Of a stretch of 64,000 nt of DNA, positions 62,742 to 64,000 are shown one piece after another. The stretch is from positions 682,001 to 746,000 of the forward strand of contig NZ_JAKFGN010000001.1 in NCBI RefSeq assembly GCF_021502575.1, in the 5' to 3' direction. Source of the DNA: Bradyrhizobium sp. G127. Its GTDB lineage: Bacteria > Pseudomonadota > Alphaproteobacteria > Rhizobiales > Xanthobacteraceae. Position 1 is the stretch's first letter; each line of letters starts with the position of its first letter. A program made the translations under genes and the position numbers. The notes under the pieces were generated by a model, which worked only from the letters and a program-made list of their open reading frames with translations, was not told where the DNA came from and ran no database searches.

Positions 62742-62772
62742 GGTTGGCTCGGTCAGAATCACCGAGCCAACC
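62742..62772. terminator. 12-bp-stem hairpin after the Tat-FAH gene
   Basis: GGTTGGCTCGGT-cagaatc-ACCGAGCCAACC, perfect arms, 17 bp past the stop. Likely transcript end between the convergent FAH and TetR genes, though it lacks a T-run. Confidence 0.6.
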
Positions 62773-62878
62773 GGCTCCCGCTAGCGGTTTGCCGTTGTGA
62801 GGCCGTCCTTAGCGGCCTTGCTGAACTCAACCGATCTGAACGCCTGGGCCAAGGTTGCGCTTTAGGCCACCATCACGT

Positions 62879-63457
62879 TCAGGCGACGATGTCGTCGATC
62901 AGTTCATCGATGGACGTATCGGCAATGTGGTACTCGAAGAGATTCTCCCGATTGAGCATGACAGCGCCGTGAAGGCCGGCCCAGATACGAAGCGCCCGAA
63001 GCTTGCGGGCACGGGATGGAGCTAGGGATTCAACAAGGAGGGAGAAGCTTTCTCGGGCGATGGTCTTGACCTCGTCGTTCTCCGAGGCGCCTGCAACGAT
63101 ACCCGAGGCAAACATGAGATTGTAGAGGCCGGGTCTGGCTTTGCCGAAGGCAACGTATGCCTTTGCCATGGCGGCCACGGCGCGTCTTCCGGAAAGACCT
63201 TCTGTCGAGTTCCGCAGCGTAACAACAAACATTTTGAAGCTCTCGGTCGCGATGGCCGTCAGCAATTGTTCCTTATCCTGGAAGTGCCTGTATGGGGCGG
63301 ATTGAGAAACTCCTAGATCGCGTGCGAGCGCCGCCAGACTGACGGCTTCCGGGCCGGATTGTTCTATCTGTGATAGCGCCAAGTTCAACAACGTCTGCCG
63401 AAGGTCGCCGTGATGGTACGCTTCGACAGGCTTGGCCAAGTTTCGTCTCTTGCTCAT
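62879..63457 (-). CDS. TetR family transcriptional regulator
   Basis: 192 residues. HTH: YHHGDLRQTLLNLALSQIEQ, VSLAALARDLGVSQSAPYRH, FQDKEQLLTAIA. The C-terminal domain (RPGLYNLMFASGIVAGA; IWAGLHGAVMLNRENLFEY) is of the TetR_C_13/WHG type. It converges on the Tat-FAH gene and may regulate it; a palindrome lies just before its own start (63479-63489). Confidence 0.92.
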   Translation of the reverse strand: MSKRRNLAKPVEAYHHGDLRQTLLNLALSQIEQSGPEAVSLAALARDLGVSQSAPYRHFQDKEQLLTAIATESFKMFVVTLRNSTEGLSGRRAVAAMAKAYVAFGKARPGLYNLMFASGIVAGASENDEVKTIARESFSLLVESLAPSRARKLRALRIWAGLHGAVMLNRENLFEYHIADTSIDELIDDIVA

Positions 63458-63849
63458 TTTGCCACAATATCATGTTCGTGTTGACAACAAGCCTGACCGA
63501 ACAACTATTTCGAAAGCGGGAGCTTGCGGCCGTCGTCGTCGCTTCGTGGCGACGTCCGTTGCTGTCGCCGATCGTCCGGCTTGTATGCCCGGCGCCGAAA
63601 CCTGATGGACCGGCGCAGTATTTCATGGCGAGTGCTTGACAGTGCTCGATTGTCTTACGGCACTTCGAATGTACTATGATAGTATATCGGCCTGCAACAC
63701 GCTCCGGGCAGGGACATATGCTTCAGGTTTCTAAACAGGGCAGGCCGGGAAGGGGCAGCTGGGCCATTCTCTTGACCGACGGCTTCAGGCTGGTTGATCG
63801 CGCTGACCACGGAGAATGGCGAACGAATTCTCGATGCCATCTGCGCTGA
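63458..63849. other. 392-bp region without a recognised gene
   Basis: Upstream of the TetR gene. Contains TGTTGACAACA (63479-63489) and TACTAT-g-ATAGTA (63671-63683). A 61-residue minus-strand frame at 63655-63840 has no recognisable features. Confidence 0.5.
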
Positions 63850-64000
63850 CTATGGTAGCGCACGGTGGCGACACACGACAGCCATGGCCTGAGCACAGGT
63901 CGAGGAGATCAGAAATCTCTGTGCTCTGTCGAGGACCTCCCCGTTCGGACCCAACACCAGAACATTGGGCTGTGCTCCGGTGATCAAGCTAGCGGATGGT
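63850..64000 (-). pseudogene. decayed fragment related to the one at 35.1 kb (right copy, cut by window edge)
   Basis: On the minus strand from the window edge: I-R-stop-LDHRSTAQ in one frame, then NVLVLGPNGEVLDRAQRFLI in the next, ending at a stop at 63850. It matches the left copy (ILRWLDQRGHSKVLVFGPEG), with Trp changed to a stop and a one-base frameshift. Both copies point leftward. Confidence 0.5.

Noticed and set aside
63655-63840. 61-residue minus-strand frame
   Set aside because: No start context, no recognisable features, in a decayed region.
1-64000. CRISPR array, prophage or toxin-antitoxin pair
   Set aside because: No regularly spaced direct repeats, phage structural genes or typical toxin-antitoxin gene pairs were seen.

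Overview
The window is chromosomal DNA from an alphaproteobacterium, most likely of the Bradyrhizobium/Rhodopseudomonas/Afipia group (Bradyrhizobiaceae). The evidence is high-GC coding sequence, protein sequences that look typical of that group (DnaX, NudC, RpmH, Omp31-type porin), palindromic REP-like elements of the kind common in that group (cores such as TGGCCGGG..CCCGGCCA and CTCTCCCC..GGGGAGAG), and a housekeeping gene order that includes def-fmt-truA, dapD-dapE and rpmH-rnpA-yidC-engB. The species cannot be fixed from the sequence alone.

Region 1 (1-34.9 kb) is conserved core. It runs: 5' end of polA; acyltransferase / ugd divergent pair; hrpB; small aspartic protease; DUF938 methyltransferase / phosphomannomutase divergent pair; LprI-like protein; six-TM chemoreceptor with a small membrane-protein partner; Lrp regulator, PfkB kinase, nudC and a HIT protein; the SRP RNA; dnaX-ybaB-recR; AmpG-like permease; rmuC; def-fmt-truA; then a long leftward run rpmH-rnpA-yidC // engB-DUF423-argB-DUF1036-HAD-dapD-dapE-nucleosidase. 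It ends with a sensor histidine kinase and tRNA-Arg(ACG). A broken GIY-YIG nuclease gene at 23.7 kb sits exactly between two perfect 34-bp inverted repeats.

Region 2 (34.9-45.3 kb) follows the tRNA and looks acquired. Decayed IS3-family transposase pieces lie at 35.3-35.6 and 45.1-45.2 kb. Between them is a self-contained 9-kb module of two convergent operons: acyl-CoA-dehydrogenase-like flavoenzyme, peptide-type binding protein and TetR regulator rightward; Old Yellow Enzyme reductase and OppBCDF-type ABC transporter leftward. Both operons start at promoters carrying the same 17-nt palindrome (AGACAGACCAGTCTGTC) exactly between -35 and -10. The TetR protein encoded inside is the obvious candidate repressor. 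The substrate is unknown. I regard this as the most interesting system in the window.

Region 3 (45.6-63.5 kb) is accessory and catabolic. One rightward cluster holds TetR, a Liv-type binding protein, acyl-CoA synthetase, nitronate-monooxygenase-like protein and acyl-CoA dehydrogenase. A second part holds TetR, an L,D-transpeptidase lipoprotein and an SDR. A third is a LysR-controlled leftward operon: NodB-type deacetylase, FAH-family hydrolase, MHS transporter and DUF1330. An Omp31-type porin, an unusual Tat-exported FAH-family protein and a TetR follow. Several gene fragments (LivF-like, TPP-enzyme-like, and two related truncated genes at 35.1 and 63.9 kb) mark repeated insertion and loss.
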